In this document: positions 44,997 through 54,888 of the stretch, one piece after another
Position numbering within the stretch: the stretch's first letter is position 1
Layout: the number at the start of each line of letters is the position of its first letter
NCBI RefSeq assembly: GCF_011050055.1
Contig: NZ_DRGM01000145.1
Location: 1-64,000, forward strand
DNA length: 64,000 bases
Reading direction: 5' to 3'
DNA from: Pseudoalteromonas prydzensis
GTDB lineage: Bacteria > Pseudomonadota > Gammaproteobacteria > Enterobacterales > Alteromonadaceae
Translations under genes and position numbers: made by a program
Notes under the pieces: model-generated
Seen by the model: only the letters and a program-made list of their open reading frames with translations
Databases searched by the model: none
Told to the model about the DNA's origin: nothing

Positions 44997-47684
44997 ATGG
45001 GGTGGTTTAGTAATTCTAAAAAATCAAATAATGATTTAATCGTTACGGCATTAAATAAGTCACTTGCGGTGATTGAGTTTGAGCCTAGCGGCATAATTAT
45101 TACGGCGAATAATAACTTTTTAGATGTAATGGGTTACCCCTTAGAAGAAATTCAGGGCCAGCACCATTGTATATTCGTATCTAAAAATGAAGCTCAGAGC
45201 ACTGAATACAAAAGCTTTTGGCAAAGTTTGAAAGACGGAAAGTTTATTGCTGATGAGTTTAAGCGGATCAGTAAAAGTGGCAAAGAAGTGTGGATCCAAG
45301 CAACGTATAACCCCGTTCAGGATGAGCATGGACATGTTATAAAAGTTGTGAAATTTGTCAGTGATATTACCGCGCAAAAAATGCTCGCTGTTGAAGCAGC
45401 GGGGCAAATTGCTGCTATTAGTAAATCGCAAGCGGTGATTGAGTTTGATTTAGACGGCAGCGTGTTGACCGCGAATGATAACTTTTTGCAGACATTTGGT
45501 TACCAGTTAGAGGAAATAGTAGGGCGGCATCATCGTATATTTATTGCATCAGAAGTTGCTAAGAGTGAACAATACTTGCAGTTTTGGCAAAAATTAGGTC
45601 GTGGTGAATTTGACTCAGGTGAGTATTTACGTATCGCTAAAGATGGCAGTGAAGTATGGATCCAAGCATCTTATAATCCAATTTTTGATCTCAGTGGCAA
45701 ACCTTACAAGGTGGTTAAATATGCGACAGACATCACAGTTCAAAAAGAATTAGAAAAAGAATCAAAACGTGATGCAGAGCTATCAAGTGCATTAACGATC
45801 TGCCAAGCGAGTGTGATGATGGCTGATAATGATTTGCAAATAGTGTTTGCCAACAATCAATTAAAACAGATGCTTCAAACCAGAGAAGATGAACTGCAGA
45901 GCGTGCTCGGTGACTTTTCCGTCGATACCATGATCGGCTCAAGTATTACGACATTTTTTGAAAATGCCGCGCAACAGGCTCAGTTATATGCAAACTTGAC
46001 CGACTCCATTGAATCAAAACTAGAAATTGCATCGTTAATTTTTAATCTTATTGCGACGCCTTGGTTTAATAAAAAAGGCAAACGATTAGGAACTATAATT
46101 GAGTGGCAAGATTTAACCGAAAGCATTAAAAAAGCCACGGCCGAAAAAGCTGCTGCAGAAGAGAATTTACGTGTACGCCGAGCACTTGATCGGGTTGCAA
46201 CAAATACCATGATTACCAATACTAAAAACGATATTATTTATATGAATGAAGCGGTGCAAAATATGATGCACAACGCAGAGCAAGATTTACGCTGCGATTT
46301 ACCTCATTTTGATAGTAGTCAGTTATTAGGGCAAAATATTGATGTATTTCATAAAAATCCAGCTCATCAACGTGATCTGCTAAGCAAGTTAACCGATACT
46401 TACAGTGCAGAGATAGTTGTTGGTGGGCGCACCTTTGGCTTAGTTGCTAACCCTATTTTTACCCCCGCAAATGAACGTATCGGCACTGTGGTGGAGTGGG
46501 AAGATAGAACGGCTGAAGTAGCAATAGAAAAAGAAATTGCTGACTTAGTCAGCTCGGCACGTAAAGGTAATCTAGAGGCGCGTGTTGCAGAGCAAGGTAA
46601 GGACGGTTTCTTTTTACGTTTAGCTAAAGGGCTAAATGGTTTAGTTGCTATTGTTGATGATGCTGTCACAGGTACTGGTAATATGCTCGATGCTATGGCA
46701 AATGGTGATTTATCAAAACGCATAGAACAAGAATATCAGGGGTCGTTTGAAAGGCTTAAGCGTGATGCTAACGCGACGGCCGATAAATTAACGGAAGTAA
46801 TTAATGGTATTAATACCTCTGCAAACTTAGTGGCAAGCGGCGCAGAGGAAATATCTCAAGGCAACGCTGATCTAAGCCAGCGCACAGAAGAGCAGGCATC
46901 ATCGCTTGAAGAGACAGCATCAAGCATGGAGGAAATGACCAGTACAGTGCGTCAAAATGCTGATAATGCAAAAGTGGTCAATGAACTGGCGGAAGAAACA
47001 CGTGATAAAGCGCAGCAAGGGGGCGAAATTGTTAATCGCGCGGTGATCAGTATGTCGGCAATTAATGAGTCGAGTAAGAGAATTGCCGATATTATCAGCG
47101 TGATTGATGAAATTGCCTTTCAAACCAATTTATTAGCCTTAAATGCAGCGGTTGAGGCGGCCAGAGCTGGTGAGCAAGGCCGAGGTTTTGCGGTTGTCGC
47201 TGGAGAAGTGCGTAATTTAGCGCAGCGTTCTGCTGGTGCTGCGAAAGAAATTAAAGAGTTGATCAGAGATAGCGTTGGCAAGGTTGAAGACGGTACTTTG
47301 TTAGTAAATGAATCTGGTGCAACCCTGAAAGAAATTGTTATTGCCGTGCAAAAAGTAACAGAGATGATATCTGCTATTGCCGCAGCGTCAGAAGAGCAAA
47401 GTTCAGGTATTGAGCAGGTAAACAAAGCGATATCGCAAATGGATGAAATGACCCAGCAAAATGCGGCCTTAGTTGAGCAAGCATCAGCGGCAAGTGAATC
47501 AATGTCAGAGCAAGCAAATGATATGACCAGATTACTGAATTTTTTTACTTTAAGTCAGCAAACAACAGCAATGAACACTGCATCAGTCACTCCCATCGTG
47601 GCGCCACCACACAATCGTAACATCCGTAGTAAAACGCGAGGAAACAACTTTGCCGATTCAACAGATGAGTGGGAGGAGTTTTAA
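44997..47684 (+). CDS. Soluble methyl-accepting chemotaxis protein with four PAS domains
   Basis: An 895-residue receptor without any transmembrane segment. Two near-identical BdlA/Aer2-like PAS domains (about 12-130 and 135-250; GQHHCIFV / GRHHRIFI) are followed by two further PAS modules (about 265-375 and 385-500) and a HAMP-like segment (~505-600). The methyl-accepting signalling domain has the hairpin tip [32 protein letters not shown]. The C-terminus EWEEF fits the xWxxF tether that recruits CheR/CheB. AAGGTG precedes the ATG at 44997. It is likely a cytoplasmic redox, oxygen or metabolic sensor. Confidence 0.92.
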   Translation: MGWFSNSKKSNNDLIVTALNKSLAVIEFEPSGIIITANNNFLDVMGYPLEEIQGQHHCIFVSKNEAQSTEYKSFWQSLKDGKFIADEFKRISKSGKEVWIQATYNPVQDEHGHVIKVVKFVSDITAQKMLAVEAAGQIAAISKSQAVIEFDLDGSVLTANDNFLQTFGYQLEEIVGRHHRIFIASEVAKSEQYLQFWQKLGRGEFDSGEYLRIAKDGSEVWIQASYNPIFDLSGKPYKVVKYATDITVQKELEKESKRDAELSSALTICQASVMMADNDLQIVFANNQLKQMLQTREDELQSVLGDFSVDTMIGSSITTFFENAAQQAQLYANLTDSIESKLEIASLIFNLIATPWFNKKGKRLGTIIEWQDLTESIKKATAEKAAAEENLRVRRALDRVATNTMITNTKNDIIYMNEAVQNMMHNAEQDLRCDLPHFDSSQLLGQNIDVFHKNPAHQRDLLSKLTDTYSAEIVVGGRTFGLVANPIFTPANERIGTVVEWEDRTAEVAIEKEIADLVSSARKGNLEARVAEQGKDGFFLRLAKGLNGLVAIVDDAVTGTGNMLDAMANGDLSKRIEQEYQGSFERLKRDANATADKLTEVINGINTSANLVASGAEEISQGNADLSQRTEEQASSLEETASSMEEMTSTVRQNADNAKVVNELAEETRDKAQQGGEIVNRAVISMSAINESSKRIADIISVIDEIAFQTNLLALNAAVEAARAGEQGRGFAVVAGEVRNLAQRSAGAAKEIKELIRDSVGKVEDGTLLVNESGATLKEIVIAVQKVTEMISAIAAASEEQSSGIEQVNKAISQMDEMTQQNAALVEQASAASESMSEQANDMTRLLNFFTLSQQTTAMNTASVTPIVAPPHNRNIRSKTRGNNFADSTDEWEEF

Positions 47685-47703
47685 GGTTTCGTATCAATAG
47701 CGC

Positions 47704-47740
47704 AAGTAAAGGCTCTGCACAAACGCGAGAGCTTTTACTT
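47704..47740 (+). terminator. Hairpin after the receptor gene
   Basis: Stem AAGTAAAGGCTCT / AGAGCTTTTACTT with one G-T pair and no strong T run. It may partly terminate transcription or protect the upstream mRNA before cheR. Confidence 0.4.
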
Positions 47741-47797
47741 TGCAATTGCTTTTAATGTTTAACCGCATCCCTGACGCGTCTATTACGAGTATTTGTA

Positions 47798-48622
47798 ATG
47801 AAAGAGTTTTTATTAACCGATAGTGACTTTAAACAGATCGCAGCTATCGTTTATGACGCGTGTGGTATTGTTTTGGGTGAACATAAACGCGAAATGGTTT
47901 ATTCACGCCTTGCTCGTCGGATCCGAGCCTTGGGGCTTGCAAATTTTAAGCAGTATTTAACTTATTTAGAGACACATAAAGAGCAAGAATTTAGCGATTT
48001 TATTAACGCGATAACCACCAACTTGACTTCTTTCTTTCGTGAATCACATCACTTTGATTATTTGCAATCACATATTGTCCCTAAGTTGTTAGTCGCAAAT
48101 AAAACGACCCGGCGAGTGCGGATATGGTCTGCTGGTTGCTCAACTGGAGAAGAACCTTATTCTTTAGCTATGAGCTTGCATGGCTTATTTCCAGCAGATT
48201 GGGATGTGAAAATTTTAGCCACTGATTTAGATTCAAACGTATTGGCTAAGGCGCAGTCGGGCACTTACACTGCGGCTAATGTAAACGGACTTGAAGCACA
48301 GCAATTACAACGCTGGTTTTTAAAAACTAAAGATCGCGAGCTGTTCAAAGTTAAACCTGAGTTACAGCAAAATATTCATTTCAAGCGTTTGAATTTATTG
48401 CAAGACTGGCCAATGAAAGGACCATTCGATGTGATCTTTTGCCGTAATGTGGTGATTTATTTTGATAAAGAAACGAAAGATCAGTTGTTTACTCGTTACT
48501 GCAATATTTTAGCTGAGCAAGGGTATTTATTGTTAGGCCACTCTGAAACTATTGGCAAGGAACACAGTGAGTTTAAAAATTTAGGCAGAACTATGTACCT
48601 TAAGGTGACCTATGGAGCGTGA
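47798..48622 (+). CDS. cheR: Chemoreceptor methyltransferase CheR
   Basis: A 274-residue S-adenosylmethionine-dependent glutamate methyltransferase. The N-terminal helical domain is followed by the SAM site WSAGCSTGEEPYSLAM (near 110-125), TDLDSNVL and VIFCRNVVIYFD. It contains the beta-subdomain needed to bind a receptor tail, which this cluster's receptor has. It overlaps cheD by 11 bp. Confidence 0.95.
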   Translation: MKEFLLTDSDFKQIAAIVYDACGIVLGEHKREMVYSRLARRIRALGLANFKQYLTYLETHKEQEFSDFINAITTNLTSFFRESHHFDYLQSHIVPKLLVANKTTRRVRIWSAGCSTGEEPYSLAMSLHGLFPADWDVKILATDLDSNVLAKAQSGTYTAANVNGLEAQQLQRWFLKTKDRELFKVKPELQQNIHFKRLNLLQDWPMKGPFDVIFCRNVVIYFDKETKDQLFTRYCNILAEQGYLLLGHSETIGKEHSEFKNLGRTMYLKVTYGA

Positions 48623-49229
48623 TTTTAAGCCTGTGCTGCATGGCTTTGAGCATATTAAACGGTTTTGGGATGCTGGGCTGCAGCAAGTTGTAGCTAAAGT
48701 TTTGCCCGGTGAATTTTATGTATCAAAAAATGATGAAGTGATTTCCACAGTGCTTGGTTCGTGCATTGCAGCCTGTATTTATGATGACAAACTGGGGATT
48801 GGCGGCATGAATCATTTTATGCTTCCTATTGAAAAAGGTGCAGAGCCAACCAGCGCGCATAATTTAAATTGTCGTTATGGTAATTGGGCAATGGAATTCT
48901 TAATTAATGAGGTGCTTAAAAATGGTGCATCTAGGCAAAATTTAAAAATAAAACTGTTTGGCGGTGGCAAGATTATTCGCTCGATGAGCGATATAGGTCT
49001 TGGTAATATTCGCTTTGCTCATTCTTATGTGCAAGAAGAGGGGTTAAACTTGGTATCTCATGATGTAGGAGGCCCTTGGCCACGTAAGGTTAATTTTAAT
49101 CCTCAATCAGGCAAAGCACAGGTTAAAAAATTGCGCGAGATGCATACAGATGTAATTGAAAAACGCGAAGTCCGTTATTTACATGATATCGAAAAACAAG
49201 ATTCTAAAACCGATATTGAGTTATTTTAA
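48612..49229 (+). CDS. cheD: Chemoreceptor glutamine deamidase CheD
   Basis: A 205-residue CheD. The catalytic Cys is in STVLGSCIAACIYD and the His in GGMNHFMLP, with KLFGGGKII later. It deamidates receptor Gln residues. No CheC or CheZ is found here. The start lies inside cheR's 3' end. Confidence 0.94.
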   Translation: MERDFKPVLHGFEHIKRFWDAGLQQVVAKVLPGEFYVSKNDEVISTVLGSCIAACIYDDKLGIGGMNHFMLPIEKGAEPTSAHNLNCRYGNWAMEFLINEVLKNGASRQNLKIKLFGGGKIIRSMSDIGLGNIRFAHSYVQEEGLNLVSHDVGGPWPRKVNFNPQSGKAQVKKLREMHTDVIEKREVRYLHDIEKQDSKTDIELF

Positions 49230-49240
49230 GGGGTAAAGAA

Positions 49241-50272
49241 ATGGTCAAGGTGTTAGTGATTGATGACTCGCCATTGATACAGCGAGTATTGACAGAAGTG
49301 CTGCACCAGGTTGATGATATCCAGGTGGTTGGATGTGCAGAAGACCCTTATCAAGCACGAGACATGATTAAACAGCTTAATCCAGATGTGCTGACTTTAG
49401 ATATTGAAATGCCAAAAATGGATGGTCTTAGTTTTTTGAAAAACTTAATGCGCCTGCGGCCTATGCCGGTGGTGATGATCTCGACGTTGACACAAAAAGG
49501 TTCGCCTATTACCTTGGAAGCGTTGGAGCTAGGTGCTGTTGATTTTATTGCCAAGCCGATAGTTAATGTATCTGCACAATTTAATCAGTACGCAAAAATT
49601 GTGCAGCAAAAAGTACGGACAGCGGCTTCTGCCCGGGTTAGATCGTTTAAACTCAGTGAAGTGAAGCCAATAGAGACATTGAGTAATGCCCAGTTTAGTG
49701 TCAATAAAGTGCTGGCAATTGGCGCGTCAACGGGAGGCACTGAAGCAATCAAAGAAGTGCTGATACGGATGCCAGAAAATTGCCCGCCAATAGTGATCAC
49801 TCAGCATATCCCGCCGGTGTTTAGCAGCTCGTTTGCGCAGCGCATGGACCGCACCTGCACCATCAATGTTAAAGAAGCACAACATGGCGATAAATTAGCC
49901 GCTGGCTGGGCGTATATTGCACCAGGGGATCAGCATTTGAGCGTGATACAGCAAGGCGGCAGTTTATATTGCCAACTTGATCAGCATGATCCGATCAACC
50001 GCCATCGTCCAGCGGTCGATGTATTATTTAATTCACTGGTTAAAATATGCCCTAAAAACACCATTGCCGCTTTATTAACAGGTATGGGCAGCGATGGCGC
50101 TAAAGGTTTACTGGCATTAAAACAACATGGAGCTTATACCGTAGCGCAAGATGAGTTATCGTCAGTGGTATGGGGAATGCCTAAAGCCGCAATTGAACTT
50201 GGCGCGGCAATAGAGGTTGTCTCTCTTGATAGGGTTGCTCAGCAGTTATTAAGTCAAGCCGTGAAACGTTAA
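49241..50272 (+). CDS. cheB: Chemotaxis methylesterase CheB
   Basis: A 343-residue protein: receiver domain (Asp54 in TLDIEMPKMDG) and a C-terminal methylesterase with the triad Ser163 (GASTGGTEA), His189 (TQHIPPVFS) and an Asp in GMGSDGAKGL (about 285). Removal of receptor methyl groups is activated by CheA phosphorylation. It is last gene of the cluster. Its TAA shares four bases with the convergent deacetylase stop. Confidence 0.96.
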   Translation: MVKVLVIDDSPLIQRVLTEVLHQVDDIQVVGCAEDPYQARDMIKQLNPDVLTLDIEMPKMDGLSFLKNLMRLRPMPVVMISTLTQKGSPITLEALELGAVDFIAKPIVNVSAQFNQYAKIVQQKVRTAASARVRSFKLSEVKPIETLSNAQFSVNKVLAIGASTGGTEAIKEVLIRMPENCPPIVITQHIPPVFSSSFAQRMDRTCTINVKEAQHGDKLAAGWAYIAPGDQHLSVIQQGGSLYCQLDQHDPINRHRPAVDVLFNSLVKICPKNTIAALLTGMGSDGAKGLLALKQHGAYTVAQDELSSVVWGMPKAAIELGAAIEVVSLDRVAQQLLSQAVKR

Positions 50273-51300
50273 TCAATGATCACCCATGGTTGTGAAAACC
50301 AATAATAACTATCTTTGTGGCTGATTGATGGCGCTGTACAGTTAAAGCGCGAGCGGCCTAGAGCTAACGGTTTAGGTGAATTTATCATCACCGTATCCGC
50401 GGCTGACCAGTCTAGTTTTGCCTGACCAATGCCCGATACATAGCACGCTAACTGACTTTTATGAAAGTCCCCCATATTAAATTTGATACTGATCTGAGGC
50501 GGATTTTCATTGGTAACACTATCTACATAATTGAGCGCTTGGATTGCAAAGGCGCGAGAGTTAAGTTTAGTAACTAGCGTATCAAGCTTGCTGTAAAAGC
50601 CAGATGCCGGAAAGCGTGGTAAACGGCTAAAGTCAGAGTCTTTGTTAACGGCACCAGAATGTTGACCAATACCGATAAACCCCAATTCTTTTACTAAATC
50701 TTGTAATTGATTATTAAATTCACCATAGGGATACGCTAAGTATTTATAGTCATGACCAATTTCTTCTTTGATCCGTTGTTGTGCTGACAAGATATCTTGC
50801 TTAATACGTGCTTGCCATTGTTGCTTTGTTTCATTGGCTAATTTGCGGTGCAGATAATCATGTTGCGCACTGTGATTGCTGATCAGCGCCCCTTTTTTGG
50901 CAAGCTCTCTGAGTTTGTCCCAGCCCATTACATAGCTTTTACCTTCATCAATCAATTTTGGATTAACAAAAATAGTGTAAGGGTAATTAAACTTCTCTAA
51001 TATCGGCGCTGCTTGTTGGTAGTTATTGGTGTAACCATCATCAAAGGTAATTGCCACTGTTTTATCTGGTAAACTTTGACCTTGTTGTAAACTTACAAGC
51101 AAATCATTTAATGCGATGACGTTAAAATCATGTTCTTTTAAATAGTTGAGGTGTTCAGTGAAGGTTTTTGCGCTGACACTAGTGACTGCCGGTAGAGTTT
51201 CACTGACATGATGGTATTGTAAAATAACTGCGCTGTGAGCAGGTAAAGATAGCCAGAATAGGATTGATAGTACACTGTGAAAAAGTTTCTTAATCGTCAT
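50269..51300 (-). CDS. Polysaccharide deacetylase family protein
   Basis: A 343-residue secreted NodB-type carbohydrate esterase. The signal peptide (about 1-22, ending AHS-A) is followed by LQYHHVSE and the metal/catalytic motif TFDDGYTNNY (near 93), NHSAQHDYLH (metal His pair) and LAYPYGEFN. A ~90-residue C-terminal extension of unknown function follows. The substrate could be poly-N-acetylglucosamine or peptidoglycan-type sugars. Its ATG at 51300 lies inside the 5' end of divergent dinF; GTG at 51273 would avoid this but lacks a ribosome site and shortens the signal. Confidence 0.85.
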   Translation of the reverse strand: MTIKKLFHSVLSILFWLSLPAHSAVILQYHHVSETLPAVTSVSAKTFTEHLNYLKEHDFNVIALNDLLVSLQQGQSLPDKTVAITFDDGYTNNYQQAAPILEKFNYPYTIFVNPKLIDEGKSYVMGWDKLRELAKKGALISNHSAQHDYLHRKLANETKQQWQARIKQDILSAQQRIKEEIGHDYKYLAYPYGEFNNQLQDLVKELGFIGIGQHSGAVNKDSDFSRLPRFPASGFYSKLDTLVTKLNSRAFAIQALNYVDSVTNENPPQISIKFNMGDFHKSQLACYVSGIGQAKLDWSAADTVMINSPKPLALGRSRFNCTAPSISHKDSYYWFSQPWVIID

Positions 51301-52611
51301 AAAGCACACCATAAAAGCTTGCTGTTGTTAGCCGGTCCAATGATATTATCAAATATAACCGTGCCACTGTTAGGATTAGTTGATACCGCTGTAATTGGCC
51401 ACCTCGGCAGCGCTCATTTTCTTGCTGGAATTGCCTTAGGGGCCACCGTGATCTCGTTATTATTTTGGCTTGCGGGATTTTTACGTATGAGCACCACAGG
51501 ATTAGTTGCGCAAGCTTATGGTAAAAAAGATTACCCCCAATTAGCCGGATTGTTAAAGCGTAGCTTAGTATTAGCGCTTATCGTTGCCTTTTCTTTAATT
51601 GCTTTATCACCCCTTATTAAAAATGTCATAGCGTACCTTTCTGGTTCTAGTAGCGAGGTGCTTGTACAAGCCTATAGTTATTTTGAAATTCGTATTTTTA
51701 GTGCGCCAGCAGCATTATGTAACTTGGTATTATTAGCTTGGATGCTCGGAATTCATTACGGCAAAGGGCCCTTTTATTTATTATTAGTCACTAATATCAC
51801 CAACATTGTTTTAGATATTTATTTTGTGGTGTATTTAGATTGGCAAGTGGCTGGTGCCGCATGGGCTTCCGTTATTGCTGATTATACCGCGCTATTATTC
51901 GCGTTATTTTTAGTTTTTAGATTGGCGAAAAAAATGGCCGTGCCGCTATTTCTAGCTGGGTGGTTTAGCCGAGAGAAAATGTGGGCGTTATTAAGTCTTA
52001 ACCGTGATATTTTTATTCGCTCCTTAATATTACAACTATGCTTTAGCTTTATGACCTTCTACGGTGCACGTATTGGCGAGATAACGCTTGCGGTCAATGC
52101 GGTATTGCTGAACTTTTTAATGCTAGTGAGCTTTGCGCTCGATGGTATTGCCTATGCGAGTGAAGCAAAAGTTGGCCAAGCAAAAGGCCAACATAGCGTG
52201 CGGCGTATAAACTTATGGGTAAAGATAAGCGTATTTTGGGGGATGTTATTTGCTTTTTGTTATAGCGTGTTTTTTGCATTGTTCGGTAAGAAAATCATTA
52301 CCTTGTTAACAGATATTCCCGAAGTTATTAGCGCCGCCAATGAATACCTAGCGTGGTTGATTTTTATGCCGCTTGCGGCCATGAGTTGCTTTTTGTTTGA
52401 TGGTATTTTTGTTGGCTTAACACGAGCGAAAGATATGCGTAATACCATGATATTTTCAGCCTTAGTCGGATTTTTTGGTGTGTTTTGGGTATTTAGTGCT
52501 TGGCAAAATCACGGTTTATGGTTGGCGATGAGCTGCTTTATGTTGCTAAGGGGGGTGACTTTAATCGCCCGTTATAGGCAGTTGCAAACAACGCAGCAGT
52601 TACTGAATTAA
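51277..52611 (+). CDS. dinF: MATE family efflux transporter DinF
   Basis: A 444-residue inner-membrane antiporter with 12 helices, closest to DinF. LAGPMILSNITVPLLGLVDTAVIGHLGSAHFLAGIALGATV near the start is highly characteristic, with LRMSTTGLVAQAYG after. Na+- or H+-driven export of organic cations is expected. A GTG start is used; it overlaps the divergent deacetylase start by 24 bp. It is not next to lexA here and no SOS box was found. Confidence 0.9.
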   Translation: MKKFLNRHKAHHKSLLLLAGPMILSNITVPLLGLVDTAVIGHLGSAHFLAGIALGATVISLLFWLAGFLRMSTTGLVAQAYGKKDYPQLAGLLKRSLVLALIVAFSLIALSPLIKNVIAYLSGSSSEVLVQAYSYFEIRIFSAPAALCNLVLLAWMLGIHYGKGPFYLLLVTNITNIVLDIYFVVYLDWQVAGAAWASVIADYTALLFALFLVFRLAKKMAVPLFLAGWFSREKMWALLSLNRDIFIRSLILQLCFSFMTFYGARIGEITLAVNAVLLNFLMLVSFALDGIAYASEAKVGQAKGQHSVRRINLWVKISVFWGMLFAFCYSVFFALFGKKIITLLTDIPEVISAANEYLAWLIFMPLAAMSCFLFDGIFVGLTRAKDMRNTMIFSALVGFFGVFWVFSAWQNHGLWLAMSCFMLLRGVTLIARYRQLQTTQQLLN

Positions 52612-52725
52612 TATAAATATAAAAATCTACAGTTAACTAAAAACTTTGGATTTATTGTGCTAAAACGGCATCGTTAAGCACAGTTGATTTCAACTTCGAT
52701 TTGCATCTTGGGATGGCTTGGATAT

Positions 52726-53340
52726 ATGACAGAACTTTACCATTGGTTTGATTTAATTGGCATCGCGGTATTTGCAATGTCGGGTACTTTAATTGCCTAT
52801 GATAAAAAAATGGACGGTTTTGGTGTCGTGGTATTGGCAACTGTTACGGCGATAGGTGGTGGTACAATTCGCGATTTAATTTTGGATGTTCCGGTATTTT
52901 GGTTGCACGACCAAAGTTATTTTATCGCTATTTTTGCTTCTGTATTTATTACCACTCGTTTGATAAATAAACAAAAATCAATTCCGATATACCATTTGCA
53001 TGTTGCTGATGCGTTTGGTTTAGCATTCTTTGCTGTGATGGGTGCGCAAAAAGCACTGCTTGCAGGTATGCCGGCAACAACCGCCATTATTATGGGCGTG
53101 ATCACCGGTTGTTTTGGTGGCGTTACCCGCGATGTACTCGCGGGTAATATTCCAATGTTATTAAAAGGTGAGCTGTATGCCATTACCTGTATTGCGGGTG
53201 GTATCATTTATACCCAAGCTATTGCCTTTAACGTGGCAACGGAAGTGGCCATGGTTTTAGCAATGTTAACTACTTTATTATTGCGCCTTGCAGCAATGAA
53301 ATGGCAACTAACACTACACGTTTTTAAATATCCTGACTAA
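52726..53340 (+). CDS. TRIC-type cation channel family protein (UPF0126, YicG-like)
   Basis: A 204-residue protein with seven helices and two internal repeats: DLIGIAVFAMSGTLIAYDKKMDGFGVVVLATVTAIGGGTIRD and DAFGLAFFAVMGAQKAL...GVITGCFGGVTRDVLAG. The GGGTIRD/GGVTRD pair is typical of bacterial TRIC homologues, trimeric K+-permeable channels. The ATG at 52726 gives the family N-terminus; the upstream TTG at 52684 is less likely. Confidence 0.9.
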   Translation: MTELYHWFDLIGIAVFAMSGTLIAYDKKMDGFGVVVLATVTAIGGGTIRDLILDVPVFWLHDQSYFIAIFASVFITTRLINKQKSIPIYHLHVADAFGLAFFAVMGAQKALLAGMPATTAIIMGVITGCFGGVTRDVLAGNIPMLLKGELYAITCIAGGIIYTQAIAFNVATEVAMVLAMLTTLLLRLAAMKWQLTLHVFKYPD

Positions 53341-53373
53341 ACTGTAAAGAATATAACGTTACAGGGACAAAGG

Positions 53374-54888
53374 ATGTCATTAGCTCGGATTTATTCGCGT
53401 GCCCAAGTAGGCATTCAAGCACCCGAAGTGATCGTTGAAGTACATTTAGGCAATGGTTTACCGGCATTTCATATTGTTGGCCTGCCTGAAGCGTCTGTGA
53501 AAGAAGCCAAAGATCGGGTCCGCAGTGCATTAGAAAACTCCAAATTTGGCTTTCCTGATCAACGTATTACCGTAAACTTAGCGCCTGCCGATTTGCCTAA
53601 AGATGGCGGGCGTTTTGATTTAGCTATTGCGATCGGCATCTTAGTGGCATCAGGGCAAATAGTCTGTGCTGATATTGAAAAGTATGAATTTTACGGCGAG
53701 CTGGCTCTTAATGGCGAAGTACGTGGCGTGAATGCGATACTTCCTTCCGTTTTGGCTGCTAAAGCACAAGGGCGTTGCTGCTTTTTACCGTTAGTGAATG
53801 ACAGCTTAGCAAGTTTGGTGAATGGTGTTGAACGTAAGGCGATCTCCTCTATTCAAGAAGTATGGAGTGATCTACTAAACCAACAGCCTTTACCGCTTAA
53901 TATTGTTTATCCTGAACAGCAGCATGGCGGCGTTGAGTTTTTAATTGATTTGAGTGATGTTAAAGGCCAAGCTGGCGCCAAAAGAGTATTAGAAATAGCG
54001 GCCGCGGGTGGTCATAATTTACTGTTTCTGGGTCCTCCGGGCACCGGCAAATCGATGCTTGCACAGCGTATGCCGACCATAATGCCTGGCATGTCAGATG
54101 ATGAGGCGCTTGCTACTGCGGCTTTGTACTCAATCATAGGGCAAACTGTTGATTTAACAAATTGGCGTAAGCGACCATTTCGTAATCCTCACCACACTTG
54201 CTCTGCTGTCGCGTTAGTTGGGGGGTCTTCAAATCCCAAACCTGGGGAAATTTCATTGGCGCACAATGGCGTATTATTCCTTGATGAATTACCTGAGTTT
54301 GAGCGCAAAGTGCTTGATTCATTGCGCGAACCAATGGAAACCGGCACAGTCACTATCTCAAGAGCGGCGCGGCAAATGGAGTTCCCCGCACAATTTCAAC
54401 TTATAGCGGCACTCAATCCTAGCCCAACTGGTTGTCATAACGATAAGCGTGCTACTCCGGATCAAGTGATGCGTTATTTATCGCGGGTTTCTGGGCCGTT
54501 TATCGACCGCATTGATTTACAAATAGAGCTGCCACGGTTAAACAGTACGCAGCTGCAAAGTACTGAAGCTGAAGAAACAAGTGCGTTAGTAAGGGCCAGA
54601 GTTGAAATGGCACATAATTTACAACTAAACCGGCAAGGCAAAGTGAATGCGCGACTTAATAATAAAGAAATGAGTGTCCACTGCGCACTGGCAACAGCCG
54701 AATTACAGTTTTTAGCCAAAGCCAGTGAGAAGCTGTCGTTGTCACCACGCTCTTATCATCGGGTGATTAAAGTTGCGCGGACGATAAGTGATTTAAAAGG
54801 GCAAACAAATATTACCCTGAGTGAGCTAAAAGAAGCGTTGAATTATCGCGCATTTGAGCGACTATTGGCTCAGTTGAGTCAATATTAG
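53374..54888 (+). CDS. comM: ComM/YifB family Mg-chelatase-like helicase
   Basis: A 504-residue AAA+ protein: N-terminal Lon-like domain (1-170, GNGLPAFHIVGLPEASVKEAKDRVRSAL), Walker A GPPGTGKSML (near 222), Walker B GVLFLDELPEF and a C-terminal Mg-chelatase domain (RSYHRVIKVARTISDL). ComM is a hexameric helicase that helps branch migration during natural transformation. It stands alone. Its stop shares four bases (TTAG) with the convergent regulator. Confidence 0.93.
   Translation: MSLARIYSRAQVGIQAPEVIVEVHLGNGLPAFHIVGLPEASVKEAKDRVRSALENSKFGFPDQRITVNLAPADLPKDGGRFDLAIAIGILVASGQIVCADIEKYEFYGELALNGEVRGVNAILPSVLAAKAQGRCCFLPLVNDSLASLVNGVERKAISSIQEVWSDLLNQQPLPLNIVYPEQQHGGVEFLIDLSDVKGQAGAKRVLEIAAAGGHNLLFLGPPGTGKSMLAQRMPTIMPGMSDDEALATAALYSIIGQTVDLTNWRKRPFRNPHHTCSAVALVGGSSNPKPGEISLAHNGVLFLDELPEFERKVLDSLREPMETGTVTISRAARQMEFPAQFQLIAALNPSPTGCHNDKRATPDQVMRYLSRVSGPFIDRIDLQIELPRLNSTQLQSTEAEETSALVRARVEMAHNLQLNRQGKVNARLNNKEMSVHCALATAELQFLAKASEKLSLSPRSYHRVIKVARTISDLKGQTNITLSELKEALNYRAFERLLAQLSQY

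Noticed and set aside
51240..51285. SOS box upstream of dinF
   Set aside because: I found no CTGT-N8-ACAG match near the start, unlike the lexA promoter, so SOS control is not supported.
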